DNA of 64,000 nucleotides from NCBI GenBank assembly GCA_038277395.1, contig CM076197.1, positions 30,583,564 through 30,647,563 of the forward strand, written 5' to 3'. Under the pieces are notes generated by a model, which saw only the letters and a list, made by a program, of their open reading frames with translations, did not search any database and was not told where the DNA came from. The translations under genes and the position numbers were made by a program. This document shows positions 45,448 through 57,738 of the stretch, piece by piece (within the stretch, counting starts at the first letter, position 1; each line of letters opens with the position of its first letter). This DNA comes from Dryocosmus kuriphilus (Eukaryota; Arthropoda; Insecta; Hymenoptera; Cynipidae).

Positions 45448-46431
45448 TCACTTTTCAATAATAAATTTGTCGTTTTGTATGTCCTCACTTTTAACATCAG
45501 CCAATTCTTGCTCGTAGAAAATTCCTTCAATATCCTCACCAACTAAATCTTTCAGTTTGTATAATACAGGTGCATTTGTTCGCCACGTGATGATCTTTTT
45601 ACTTACAAGCAACTCTTCTGTCCACCCACCTTCATACCCTTTCTCAAAGGTGTCTCGAGCACGACTGATGCGTACAACATTGCCGACACTGAATTTAGGT
45701 ACTTTTTTACGGCAAGCTTTTTTTACAAATTGTCGTTGTATATTTGCACAAGCTACTGCAGCATTGTGAAGATTGACTGCAGATGGCGTCATATATGTCA
45801 TTGAATGTCGAGCATTGTTGTATGCATGTACTATTTGCTGGATTACATCAATGTAACGATGAGTATTGCGCTGCGTAAAGTACCATCACATACGCTCCTT
45901 GAGAGTACGGTTGAAACGTTCAACAATTGCAGCCTTCACAGCTGGATCACGTGTAACACGAAATTGTATTTCTCGGTTGGATAAGAATTTTTGAAAACTT
46001 TTACCAATAAATTCCTTTCCCTTGTCACTCTGTATGTAAACAGGTATTCTATTTCCGCTTCCTTCAAGAATACCTTTAAACGCGTCTTTAACTTCAGATC
46101 CAGCTTTAGTTTGAAGTGGTTCAAACCAGGCAAGCTTGCATAAAACATCAATGACCACCAGTAGATAGGAAAAATCATCATTGTGGCTCTTCAAAGATTT
46201 CAAGTCTGCAAGATCGATTTCCCAAAACATCATCAATATTGCAGACACTATAATGCTGTCTACCAAAGTTATGTCTAATGGGACGATGAAGATTGTTTGC
46301 ATCTTGACTCTTTGACTATTCGATTACTTGTTTACGAGGAATCTTTTCCCGTGTAGCCTTGGCAATCTTTTCTACACCAGAGTAAGAAGACTCATGGGCC
46401 GGGTTATAATATAAGTCTTCTAGCTGCTTCA
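45448..46431 (-). pseudogene. Polinton integrase
   Basis: Minus strand from MKQLEDLYYNPAHESS (46431). Core: WEIDLADL (first Asp, near 46220), YLLVVIDVLCKLAWF, QSDKGKEF (second Asp, near 46030) and AAIVERFNRTLKERM (Glu, near 45910). C-terminal chromodomain-like end with EGIFYEQELADV near 45525. Defects: a stop near 46322, a 1-base frameshift before the WEIDL segment and a stop at 45889. The integrase gives the 6-bp duplications seen at the element ends. 45342-45447 is a short spacer. Confidence 0.9.
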
Positions 46432-46435
46432 TTTT

Positions 46436-47326
46436 TTATAGATTGATACCCAACCAGTTGCGCTGAGGAGTATCCCTTTTACTAGCATCAATATTATCTG
46501 AAGCTTCTTTACCACTGGTGCTCTCATAGTTTTCCTCATCGCTCAAAAGTGATTGATATGGTAAAGTTTCATCTTTATCAACAAATTTTCTTGACTTTTT
46601 CTTCGGTGTTGAAGTTTTACGAGAATTGTTTAATAACCCTGTTACAGATGTATGTTGTTTTGATCTCCAGTATTCGCGATTACTTACAAGTTCTTTGGGT
46701 GCTTTAATTCTTTGAAGAAAATCTGCAAACTGGCGTCTTCCTGGTACAGTGATTGATTTTCTATATCTCACATCATCATGAACTAAATCTGTAATATTTT
46801 ATTTCTCGACACGTGCTCCGTCAATAAAAAAAACAACCCTCCTTATTCCACTTTATTCTGTTTTTAATTTCAGACGCTCTTAAGTTTTGAAGCAAAAGCT
46901 CACTCTTGTCCTTATAAGTTTTTGGCACAGAAGCGATAATTTCTGAAATGGGTAGTGTTAAATCATCATCATCACCATTCAATGTTTCATTCTGCTCACT
47001 TTTTAAATTGGCTCCGACATTATCAGCATTATCTTTTAACTGATTATTTTTCTTCTCAATTAGATTTTTCGCTTCATCGGTAAAAAGCAAAAACCTTTGT
47101 AAAACTTGTTTATACATTTTCCACTTTTCAGATTCATCCGTGAATAATGGAGAGTATAAAATTTTACTCATTTCATCATCGAGTCTGGAAATTACATTTC
47201 CTGGCGTTTGTGTAGTATATAAATTTGTAAATAATTGATGTTGTCGCTGGGTTTGTGGTTACGTCTGCAACTTGATCTGTTCCATACTTTCACTTGGTAC
47301 AAGAACCATTTTTCGTGCATGCTCCA
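46436..47326 (-). pseudogene. Polinton PX-like conserved protein
   Basis: About 297 codons from MEHARKMVLVPSESMEQIK (47326) to the stop 4 bp before the integrase ATG. ISEIIASVPKTYKDKSELLL and IKNRIKW in the middle and GRRQFADFLQRIKAPKEL in the C-terminal part match a protein conserved in animal Polintons. A stop at about 47257 and a frameshift near 46815 break it. Function unknown; its proximity to integrase is constant in the family as I know it. Confidence 0.6.
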
Positions 47327-47368
47327 TTTTTTATTTATCCACTTTTTATTACATAAACAAAAGAATAA

Positions 47369-47731
47369 TTACGATGATGAAAACATGTTAGAAAAGAGTG
47401 TACCAAGGATTGGTGCTAGTAAAAGGGGTAAAAATCCTTCTCCTGTTTGCACAATGAAACGTTTTTTGCTTTTCCACGTGCCGTGCGGTGTAACTAATTT
47501 TCTCAATGCCTGTCTGTGTTTTTTTAATTTTCTCCTTTAAACTTGTTTTAGAGGCACGTTTCCATGCAAAACGTTCAATGCAAATTCACAGATACTTTTC
47601 ACGATTTGGGGATTAGCTTTTTTTAAAATGGTACGCCGTTGATTTGCATCCAAATGGTAGAGAGCGTGTAATGCTTTAATATTTTTCTTCCCGAGGGATT
47701 TGCGTGCGGACATCATCATGACAACGTACAA
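47369..47731 (-). pseudogene. Small conserved Polinton protein with hydrophobic C-terminus
   Basis: About 120 codons in one register with a single stop after HGNVPLKQV (47537). N-terminal half basic helical (KALHALYHLDANQRRTILKK), then ICEFALNVLHGN, and a C-terminal hydrophobic segment FLPLLLAPILGTLF that could insert in a membrane. Such a short protein is common in arthropod Polintons; role unknown. Without the one stop it would be full length. Confidence 0.6.
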
Positions 47732-47786
47732 CTGGTACTAGTGTGCTATGTGTGCCAGCTTGTATACCCTTTGTTGGTACGTAAAC

Positions 47787-48395
47787 TTAATGATGTAAGT
47801 CGTTCGGAAATATGCAAGTTCTAAATCTACAGTTTTCAGAGGTGGACTGTTGTATATCTAAGAGTAGGTAGCCATGTACGGTGCAAGTTGCGTTATAATA
47901 AGCTTCCTGTAGAAAGCGTTGATTTTCGAGGGATACTTGTCTAGCGAGATGTTGAATTTGTGCTCGATCCCGCGGGTTTTTAAGCACTATAATGTAATTT
48001 GCATGTAGAGAAATATCACGTTTTCCGTGACCCTGATGGAAAATATTTTGTGATATAAAGATTACACTCAGATTTTTGTGATGACTTCCCTTGGTGAAAA
48101 GATCAGCGACTGTGTTATTTGATGACTCACGCATAAGATCGTCTATAATTACAAGTTAAGGTCGAGGATCATTCTCATAGTCTGCTGCTTGTGGTAAACC
48201 TACACGAAACTCAGCTCACTCACTGTACTCTTTGTATGCCAGCTGCCATTCTGAGTAATATAAAATTATACAGCAAAATACAACATCACACATTAAATGA
48301 ATATTTTTAAGAAATTTTTTTACAAAAACCATTTTACCACAACCGGTTGGACCGGAAATGATAGAGGTAAATGGATGTTTCCACCTTGAATCCAT
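47787..48395 (-). pseudogene. Polinton packaging ATPase (A32/FtsK-like)
   Basis: About 203 codons from the ATG at 48393-48395. Walker A SIISGPTGCGKM near 48340, Walker B LVIIDDLM near 48145, then FISQNIF (sensor-like) and a C-terminal domain (LKNPRDRAQIQHLARQ). Two in-frame stops between the Walker motifs (near 48210 and 48157). Pumps the genome into the procapsid in related viruses. Upstream is a CpG-rich patch. Confidence 0.85.
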
Positions 48396-49427
48396 GTTGA
48401 AGGATAAGAAGCAACAAGCAGTGTAATGCCTTTTATATGATTGTTCTTCTTTTAAATTTATACCCCACAGTGTGATGATAAAATTTAAATTTTAAAAAAT
48501 TGAAATAACAAACATTATACCCTCCATGCTGTTTTTAACGCGTACGGCAACCAGACCAATAAGCTCATGCGTCTGCTTGCAGTGGCCAGGGAAGTGAGCT
48601 TATAACCTGGTCGCCGCGACGCGGTGGCGCTGTATGAGCTCATTTTCAGCGCCAGCGGTCCCCGAGCCGCCGCCCGCCCGCCCGCCTGGAGTCAGAAAGA
48701 GACTTTTTCTCTCAAATAAAATCTAAAGACATACTTATCTTCAGTTTGACCAATGATACCTGGAAAAGTTCACTCTTAATACTATCACTGCTGCATTCAT
48801 TACTACTACCTGTTGATTTTTTCTTTGCTACAGTTATTTAGCAATATATTATTTTTTATTTTAAAATAATTCAGACTATGATATGCTAACTTATACGGTC
48901 GAAAAAAGAAGGAGGAAAAGCTAAGTAAGTGCATTTTGTTTAAAATTATACAAGCAATTTAAAAGAGAATAATGTTTATTTAGCTAATATACAAAAAGTG
49001 ATTGTATATGTATGTTTTTAAACAAAATCCTCCGGAGATGTTCCGTCACGCGAGAATTCCATTTGCCATAAGGTTGCTGCTGACGCTGCTATCAAAGGAG
49101 CTGATGGTTGCGAGAGCAGAGCTCGGGTAATTGGAATAGCAGCAGGGCATGGCGGGATACGCTTGGACTGTACAGAAGGGTGGGTAGAGGCTACGATATG
49201 CCCATCCATCTGGAAATATGGTGTACTACTACTACACCCACTCCTATTTTCTGAAATAAGAAGGACTATTATTAACCGTACAGTATTATGATTGTAAGAG
49301 CTGATTTTCCAAACATACGTACATGTATGAAGTTCCTCGAGCTGAACTCATGCTGCTCATCTTCACAATACACACGCAGGGTAAGAGAGATTATATATAA
49401 ACTACTAATTGTTTAAAGAAAAACAAA
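48396..49427. other. Spacer between ATPase and PolB, with a CpG-rich patch
   Basis: 48520-48720 is strongly GC-rich with many CpG (CGCCGCGACGCGGTGGCGC and CCGCCCGCCCGCCCGCC), flanked by AT-rich sequence; it could be a promoter-type island or a relic of another repeat. A frame of 63 codons at 49018-49209 (minus) is unrecognised. The rest shows nothing. Confidence 0.4.
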
Positions 49428-52400
49428 CTACTTTGATTCTTCTTCCTTTTTTTCTACCTCCTCAACGTAACCATAAGGTAAAGACTCGTAATTTTCGAAG
49501 AATCTTCTTTTACAATTTACAGGCTTACAAGTCTTTTTCTCAGTCCTTGTTACGACATCGTGAAATATTGTTCGACGAATCGCTCTAAATGAAATAAAAA
49601 TAGGTGGAGCATTGTTAATTACCATTTCGCGGATGGTATCAAAATTAAAAACTTGCGAATATTTATAATTCAAAGTTATTCCCTTGATTTTGCAAACCTC
49701 ATGACTTTGTCCATCTGGAGAGAGCACGTTGTACGAGTAAAATTTAGGACCACCTGAAACAAAAGTATCAGTGTAGCTGCCTTTACCATAAACCTCCAGT
49801 TCATCTATCATCTGACCCAATAAACGTCCCACGTGCGGATTGTACTGTTGTACATTTTCTTGACTTGTGAAAATGCATGAATCCGTATCGTCGATCTAAT
49901 GGGTGTAGATACTCGAATAGTTTTAGCCTAGCTTGAGCAGTGGTATAGGCTGCGATGACTACATTCGTGTGGGGTGATGCCACGCTTGCTTCGATTCTAT
50001 ACGACCAAGACATCGTCATTGACCGGGACAATATCATGAAGCTCTAATTCCGGGTTAGTCAACAACTCCATCCAACACTTGCGCTCCTCAACAACTTCTG
50101 TTTGTGGTAAATCCTCTCTTTGCCTGAATTTGCCCCAAAAAGAGTTGAGACAGAGCTTGGCAACTGAACGTAAACCGGGGTTTTTTGAAATCTTTTGACG
50201 GTCTAACTCGACACCCTCAATCTCACTATATTCACGAAGATACGCTTCTTTTGATTCTTTTTCAGTGCATTCACTGGGCCATCCGCTAGCTTCCTGTTTA
50301 ATTTTTAAAAATGTATTTTTGTATTTTGCGAATAAACCGCCTTGGCGCGTTTTTGGGTCGTACTGAGTAACTTTATATTCCCATATCTCGGAAATATGTG
50401 TTACTTTATAATTTAACTCTATTGCTTTAATAAACTCATCCGCAACCCATGTCTCTGTCAACTCACGCATTGCGTTGTCATGAGTGCACTCAATTTGACA
50501 CATAGACTCGCAACACGCGTGACAAAGAGGAAACATGAGTTTTCCATGCATTTGCACGAATAACACGGAGTGAAACAAACTACGACGAAAAATTACACGA
50601 CATTTGATTAACCCGTCAATTTTTATTAAATTTTCATAATTTGAACCAGCTAGGTCCTTGCATTCCTCATCACCTACATAAATTTTCGGATGTCCCACAG
50701 GAAACTTCCCCATTTTCGAAATGAAAGGTTATAACGAGCAAATGTCAATATACCTAATTTTTTCATTTGTTTTTGCTTTATAATAGCACACGGTATTTCC
50801 TGTGCGGCCTCCGAAAAACGCATCGTGAGTATTTAACGTGTCTTGAATCAGTAATGGGTGATTTTGTAAATACTTTACCATTTCAGGTGAATTTTTTTTT
50901 TTTTATCATATTCATATTCCCAAATTTCCGTCAATTCGTACCCGTCTTCACGAATTTTCTGACTCCTAGCGCAAGTGCTCTCGTATCATGTGTCAAGGGT
51001 ATCGTCATATGTTAATTTTTCACAGCGATTCACCTTGTAGCACTGAATACAACCGTGATAAAAACAGCCGTGAAATTGTAGAACATGACGCTTTTCACTG
51101 CCATCTACATAATATCCGTCTAACAGTAAACCCTCTGGTAGACGGTATTCACGACACCCCGCTGCATGTTTTATTTCAGCTCGAATTTCTCTTTCTACCC
51201 ATAATAACCACTCGATGGCTTTTACAGACTGTTTATTTGCTCGCCTGTAACCACCATTGGGTATAATGCCTATGGTTTCAGGTTGAAGGAAATTTTTACG
51301 AAACACCCTAGAACATGCAGAGGCAATAGTGATGCATTCCGCGAATGGACCAACATTACCAGAATCCAAAAAAATAGACCTAAATGTAGTCCTTTTTACA
51401 TGAATCGTACCACTCGTAAAATTCTTTACCAGCCTCGATTGACCTGTTATCGGGTGAATAGTCTTCCACCAGGGGTAAAGGACCTACATAATTTACATTT
51501 TCAGGTCTACTATATTAAAAAAATGTGGAAATGTACCTTTCTTCGAGCCCTCACCGGTGAGGCCAAATGCTTTAGGGAGAGCACTTAGCGGCATAGGCAT
51601 ATAATTCAAACTATCTATCTCTTACTTGTTCAATAAAATCCCTTATAACTTCCTCCCCTTTAAATATTACCTGTCGAATACCACAATACTTTCACGATTC
51701 ATTGATGTTCTCATTTGGTAAACAATCAGAGCAGACTTTCTGCACCACACAGGGATTCGGCTCGTGAATGTATACCGACCTATCCCCTTGAAGCGTTTTC
51801 GTTTGTCCTGTTTCTAAATCGTAGAACACGAAACTAATTCGCTTCGGGGAATTAGAGAGACGCTGGACAATCGGGGACATATAACATTCATGGTTATACT
51901 CGCGCACACATTTACAATTTTTACAATAAAACCCTCCACACTTGTGATTTTTATTTTTCCAAACATTTACTACCTGCAAACACCCCTTGCAAATCTGTAA
52001 AGCAGAACATACAGTTGTTTTACCACAATAGGAACCTTCTTCAATGTTTTTACCTAAACATCTTCTATTGAAAAACATTCGATTGCACGAGTCACATTTT
52101 ATTTCTTTCACACTGATTTCTAGCTCTGTTTCAGGTTTGCAAGGGGGTATTGATAAGTATGCAGCACATTTATCTGAGCATATGTGGCTACTAGGCTCTT
52201 CATACATTTTATTACGCGGAGTGCAGAACTTTCGACTACCAGCGGCTGCTTTTAAGCATAAAATTGGTTCCAAATGGTGTTCATCAGGGTAAAACATTAT
52301 ATGGAAGGTGTATCGTACAGTATACCCTAAATCCGTGATCGTGGTCGAACCGTTATACAATGGTGGGGCATTAACCATGCCAAAATTTGAAAATTCAAAA

Positions 52401-53229
52401 ATAATAACGGCTATTCGCTCACGTACGAGATAATTTTGCAAAATATGTACCTCGTGCAAAACGCAACCGGATTCCGGGATCGTCATGCCTGATTTACGAA
52501 CTAGCTCAACTGCTAATTCACGCTGCAATTTTCCCCTCGATTTTCTAACGCTTTCATATTTTTCATGCAATTCTCCACTCCGGACTGTACCTCGCTCTCT
52601 ATGTCTACATGCAGCTACAATTGAACGCGGAAGACAAAGATTGTCATTTTTATCGATTCTTAAAATGGATCTTTTTGCAACACCTTCGTGTGTCAATACC
52701 TTTCGACCAGCACCGCGTATACCTTTTATGACATTCAAAGTGACAATGAATGATTTATCTACTTTAAGTTCATCATTACTCTGTATAATTTTAAAAACGA
52801 GATCCCAAAAAATATATCGAAAGTTAAATCACGTGCACGTCGAAATAACAAACCGCCAGCACCCTTTGCAAAAAAAATTGAGTTAAATTTTACCCCCACG
52901 AAACCTTCAGGGCTGTCAATAAAGTTCATCAGGTGTTGAAAAATCGAGCGAAATGCTATTTTTAAATACCCAATGATATTAACATCATCTGAAGGCTCCA
53001 CTATTTGTAATTCTATTTCCCGTCCATCCGCATTGAATTTTGAAAAATGACACGGCCTCTCCCATTTAATTACAAAATTATTCTCTCTCCCACCTGCTTG
53101 TGTACCGCCACCACCAACACCTCCGCCAGTCTGCAGCTGTTGATGCAGTTGTAGTACCAGTCTTTGCTGCTGCTAAAACTGTTGTTGGTGTCGATTCTTT
53201 TGCTGCTGAAGTTCGTTATACTGACTCAT
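49428..53229 (-). pseudogene. Protein-primed DNA polymerase B (Polinton PolB)
   Basis: About 1,267 codons from MSQYNELQQQKNRHQQQ (53229) to the stop at 49428. Order: Q-rich then glycine-rich N-terminus; Cys/His clusters at 51890-52140 (CDSC, CKGC, CKNCKC; zinc-binding); exonuclease motif I FYDLETG near 51820; polymerase motif A near 50740 reading DICSL-stop-PF (the Tyr codon is TAA); motif B AKLCLNSFWGKF near 50150; motif C DTDSC near 49890. Frameshifts near 53000-52740, 51370-51690, 50040 and 49830. Replicates the element from a terminal protein in relatives. Confidence 0.95.
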
Positions 53230-53518
53230 GTGTTTATGCCCAAAATTCTGTCCTGCACGTCCTCGTTGTAATTGAGACGCTCCTCGTGGTCCTGGAAGAG
53301 ACGTTGCTGCTGTAGAAACTGCTCCCGCTGCTGGTTTATTTCAATATGCTGTTGTAGCTGCGAGCGATACAGCCGTTCCATGGTAGCAGTCCTTTCATCC
53401 ATTTCCTCATCCTCATTCTCTGAAACCCTCCCGGTGCCAACCTCTTCTTCCTCTCCTTGTTCTAATTCTTCTTCTCCTTCGGCATTGTCATTACCCTCCT
53501 CATTTTCTTTATCTTCTT
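53226..53518 (-). CDS. Acidic gene, last exon (exon E)
   Basis: Begins after TTGTTTTTCAG (acceptor ending 53519) in phase 1 and reads EDKENEEGNDNAEGEEELEQ, then a Q-rich helical part (QLQQHIEINQQREQFLQQQ), stopping at 53226, overlapping the PolB ATG. The Q-rich end is similar in flavour to the PolB N-terminus, so a link between the two is possible. Function unknown. Confidence 0.5.
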
Positions 53519-53598
53519 CTGAAAAACAATTTAAAGAATTAATATTTGAATGCATATGAAAAAAAAATCTGAAAAACAATATTACGAGAAATTGTTAC

Positions 53599-53691
53599 CT
53601 TCTTCAATATCGTCTGCTTTCATTTTAATATTATGGAGACCAGAAGCGTTTTGCGTCTTATTAACTTGAACTCGATACTCTTCATCGTGTT
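53599..53691 (-). CDS. Acidic gene, internal exon D
   Basis: 93 nt between TTTTGTTTTACAG and donor GTAACA; phase 1 at both ends. Reads HDEEYRVQVNKTQNASGLHN and MKADDIEE. The intron to exon E is 80 bp. It could also hold a start codon (MKADD). Confidence 0.45.
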
Positions 53692-53699
53692 CTGTAAAA

Positions 53700-54950
53700 C
53701 AAAAAATCTGCCCGCTTCGCGGGCACATTCTCATCGCGCGCTAGGCGCGCCCCGTTTCTCGCGAAGTATGAGCGCGCCTAGGGCCCGCGTCTGTTGTCAC
53801 TCGCGCTTCGCGCTCGATAGATTATTCACCTCGCGCTACGCGTTCGGTGTTTATGGATCATATAAACCTTTAAATTAAAAATTACAAAAGAAATTATTTT
53901 ACTTAAGGCTCTATCGCCCTTAAGGAATACATTCTCATCATGAAACTCGCGCTTTGCGCTCGATAATTACATTTTTTTAAAACACACTGTAGATTGGTAA
54001 AGTTTTTTAGTGATTTTCCAAATTTTCACAATAGAAGATTTCGATTCTTAAAAGTAAAACGATGAGTCTTATAAATAAATTTTGTAGCTCTTTCCAAGGT
54101 GAACAATTCTGCTTGTTGATATTTTCTCATATCTTGCATAGTTATGCTGAAAAGTGGTTTTCTTTATATTTCATAACATATTTCACGAATAACTCAAAAA
54201 CCACGCGCCTGCTCAAAAAAATGATAGAGAGCAAATTTGTAGATCCTTTTGAGGCGAACAACTTTATTCATTATTATTTTTCCGTATCTTGCACAGTTGG
54301 GCGGAAAATTTTAAATTTTGTATTTTTAATAACATTTTATCGACTAACACAGAAACCGTGCATTTTATAAAAAAAATAGTTAAAACAAAATTTGTAGATC
54401 TTTTTAAATTGAACAACTTTGTTTTATACCAGTTTCTTATATCTTGAATAGTTTGGCGGGAAACCAGAGTTTTTTAACTTTAATTGCGTTTTCTTCATTA
54501 AAACAAAAAACCGTTCATTTTATCAAAAGACAGTTGAGAAAAAATTTGTATATTTTTTTAAGATGAACGATTCTACTCTCTTGCATTTTTTTTGAATCTC
54601 TCATAGTTTAGCCGGAAAATGGATTTTTTGATTTTGTGAAAATCGTTTTTGATGGATAAAACCATAACCGTTGGTCAAAAACCACTGGTTAGCGAACTCA
54701 TCCTTTCTTTTTACCCCATAAAGAAGTGTAACAAAGCGCATTCCAATCCAATTATTCCTTTGAAAGTTATCGCGACCACAGACGACGACAACGACGACAA
54801 CGACAACGACTACGACAACAGACAGACAGACACCGTCGTAAAAACCGTTTTTCTGACTCAGGGGGTCTCAAAACGTGGAGATTTCATGAAATCCACGAAA
54901 GTCAAATTTTACATAAATCTAATACCTTCTCTGATGAGAATGTAAAAAAG
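53700..54950 (+). repeat. Dispersed repeat family R, copy B (inside the Polinton)
   Basis: Starts with CGCTTCGCG-type palindromic text (53705-53850), then GGCTCTATCG...CTTAAGGAATACATTCTCAT, four monomers of about 155 bp (anchors near 54078, 54233, 54388 and 54541), the GACAAC-type microsatellite (54779-54822) and the conserved tail ending near 54945. The best complete copy in the window. It lies in the presumed intron between exons D and C2. Confidence 0.85.
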
Positions 54951-55865
54951 AAATGTATAATCTTGCTATATAAATTTATAATTATTAAATTAACTATTAA
55001 TTAAGCAGACAGGACGTAGAGAAATAGATTGGCAACTTTTTTCTAATTAAATTTCAATAACAATTAATAAAAAATAGTCAATAATAATTTAATAGTAAAT
55101 GTAATCAAGAATCGAAAATTAAAAAAATTGCAAAGTTTAGAATTTGCTATTAATTTGTGATTTTTATTATTATTCGCTAGAACGAATTGCACATACAAAA
55201 AAATTACCATTATTTGTGTGTCAGTAAGAAAAAAATTTTTAATTTCTAGAAATTTTAATTTCCAGTCCAAAAAAAGAAAACAAGCGGGAGATATTAGTTG
55301 ATAGAAAAATGTTTTTTAGGTCAAAACTTGGAATAGGTTGATAACACTTTCTTAAATGTTGCATCGCAAAAAGTTACAGGACAAAGTATTAAAAAATATA
55401 ATTGTTTTATGGTAAAAATTAAATTTTTTAACATTGTTTTTCAAGAAAAAAAATTCTTTACGAATTATTCCTTGTGAAAATAAACATTTTTAATTGAAAT
55501 ACTATTTTACGGGAAACTTTTCTCTACTTTTATTGTTAATTTTAATTTTTTAACAACAGTACATTTTGAAAGATTTTTTCACCAACTACATTTAAAGAAT
55601 TTTTTTTATTTAGCAAACAAAAGTTAAAACAGATATTTTTTCAACAATTCCAGATACATAATAATTAAAGACGGTTCTTTTTTCATAGAATTTTAAAATA
55701 TTTAATTGTGATAGAGAATTAAAATTACAAAACAACTTTACCAATTTTTCAAGACTTCGGAGACATGTGCTAGGTTTAGAAATCGATTCTTAGTAAAACA
55801 AAACAAAAACGCAATATGCAAATTAAAAATTATAAATTGAGTTATTTATGATGTTTCAAACTCAC

Positions 55866-55973
55866 CATTTGTACCCTCGCTGTTTTCCTCCTCTTTATTC
55901 GCCTCTTCTATCCCACTTTCACCGTCCTTCTCACTTTCATTCTGACCTTCTTCCTCAATAGAGCACAATTCAG
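55866..55973 (-). CDS. Acidic gene, duplicated exon C2
   Basis: 108 nt, acceptor TTTTCAG and donor GTGAGT, phase 1 at both ends, so it can be repeated without breaking the frame. Reads an acidic peptide (ELCSIEEEGQNESEKDGESG...). Differs from C1 by one synonymous change (AGC/AGT serine). Confidence 0.55.
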
Positions 55974-56735
55974 CTGAAAATCAGAAATTAAAAAAGATTG
56001 CTAAGTTTAGAATTTTTATTAATTTGTAATTTTTTACTACTATTCACTAGAAAACATTGTACATAGAAAAAATTACCATTGTTTGCGAGTTAGTAAGAAA
56101 AAATTTTTAATTTACAAAAATGTGAATTTCCAATCCAAAAAATAAGCGGGAGATATTCGCTGATCGAAAAATGTTTTTCACGTGAAAACTTGGAATACGA
56201 GTAGGTTGATAAGACTTTCTTAAATGTTGCTATGCAAAAAGTTACAGGATAAAGTATTGAACAATATAATTCCTTTATGGTAAAAATAAAATGTTTTAAC
56301 ATTATTTTTGAACAAAAAAAATTCTTTAGGAATTATTTCTTGTGAAAATAAAAATGTTTCTTTGTAATACTATTTTACGGGAAACTTTTCTCTACTTTTA
56401 TTGATTATTTTAATTTTTTAACAACAGTACATTTTGAAAGATTTTTTCACCAACTACATTTAAAGAATTTTTTTTATTTAGCAAACAAAAATTAAAACAG
56501 ATATTTTTTCAACAATTCCAGATACATAATAATTAAAGACGGTTCTTTTTTCATTGAATTTGAAACATTTAATTGTGATAGAGAATTAAAATTTACAAAA
56601 CAACTTTACCAATTTTTCAAGATTTCGGAGACATGTGCTAGGTTTAGAAATCGATTCTTAGTAAAACAAAACAAAAACGCAATATGCAAATTAAAAATTA
56701 TAAATTAAGTTATTTATGATATTTCAAAAACTCAC

Positions 56736-56843
56736 CATTTGTACCCTCACTGTTTTCCTCCTCTTTATTCGCCTCTTCTATCCCACTTTCACCGTCCTTC
56801 TCACTTTCATTCTGACCTTCTTCCTCAATAGAGCACAATTCAG
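56736..56843 (-). CDS. Acidic gene, duplicated exon C1
   Basis: Same size, phase and splice signals as C2, with 107 of 108 identical positions. Placed one 870-bp unit upstream. Together with C2, D and E it forms a continuous reading frame after splicing by the visible GT/AG sites. Confidence 0.55.
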
Positions 56844-57463
56844 CTGAAAATCAGAAATTAAAAAAGATTGCTAAGTTTAGAATTTTTTATTAATTTGTAA
56901 TTTTTTACTACTATTCACTAGAAAACATTGTACATAGAAAAAATTACCATTATTTGCGAGTTAGTAAGAAAAAATTTTTAATTTACAAAAATGTGAATTT
57001 CCCATCCAAAAAATAAGCGGGAGATATTCGCTGATCGAAAAATGTTTTTCACGTGAAAACTTGAAATACCAGTAGTTTGATAAGACTTTCTTAAATGTTG
57101 CTATGCAAAAAGTTACAGGATAAAGTATTGAACAATATAATTCCTTTATGGTAAAAATAAAATGTTTTAAAATTATTTTTGAACAAAAAAAATTCTTTAG
57201 GAATTATTTCTTGTGAAAATAAATATGTTTATTTGTAATACTATCTTACGGGAAACTTTGCTCTAATTTTATTGATGATTTTAATTTTTTAAAGAACATT
57301 ACATTTTGAAAGATTTTTTGACCAATTATATCTATAGAATTTTTTTATTTAGCAAATAAAATTTAAAACAGATATTTTTTCAACATTATTTTCATGCAAG
57401 ACACATAATCAAAGACGATTCTTTTTTCATAGAATTAAAAAATGTTTAATTTTAATAGAAAAT

Positions 57464-57675
57464 TTACAAACAATTTTTCCAATTTTTCAACATTTCGGAG
57501 ACATGCTCCTCCCCACGCTTGATGGTACTAGCCTCAGAATCAACGTCAGATTCTGAAGATGATTCTAATGATGAAGAAGAGGGTAGATCGGTATCCATCG
57601 TGGTATCCGAAATGCTTGATGAATCATTCTCATCGATACAATTGTGTTCAACATAACTCTGAACTTTGAATAAAA
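57464..57675 (-). CDS. Acidic gene, upstream exon B
   Basis: Preceded by a pyrimidine/AT-rich acceptor (TATTCAAAG or GTTCAG). Reads VEHNCIDENDSSSISDTTMD, a serine/aspartate-rich text, then HVSEMLKNWKNCL and a stop. Its start aligns with that of exon C (both have a C-x-I-D/E-E core). The donor is uncertain: GTAAAT after the last Leu codon gives a different phase, so its splice to C1 is not established. Confidence 0.4.
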
Positions 57676-57738
57676 AGTAATGCATGATAAAAATCACTTT
57701 TTCACTTCGCGTTTTTAATTTTCACTTTAATAAATTCT

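Larger units (their letters stand above)
55100..57660. repeat. Three tandem units of about 870 bp carrying duplicated exons
   Basis: Units about 55100-55978, 55979-56848 and 56849-57660. Shared landmarks: AAGTTTAGAATTT, GCGGGAGATATT, AAAGTTACAGGA, GGGAAACTTT and AATTTTTCAA. Units 1 and 2 end with nearly identical 108-nt exons; unit 3 ends with a longer, different exon (57464-57670). The middle unit is closest to the third in its first half and to the first in its second half. Confidence 0.85.

Noticed and set aside
53272..53559. Serine/cysteine-rich plus-strand protein
   Set aside because: Antisense of the acidic exon E and PolB start.
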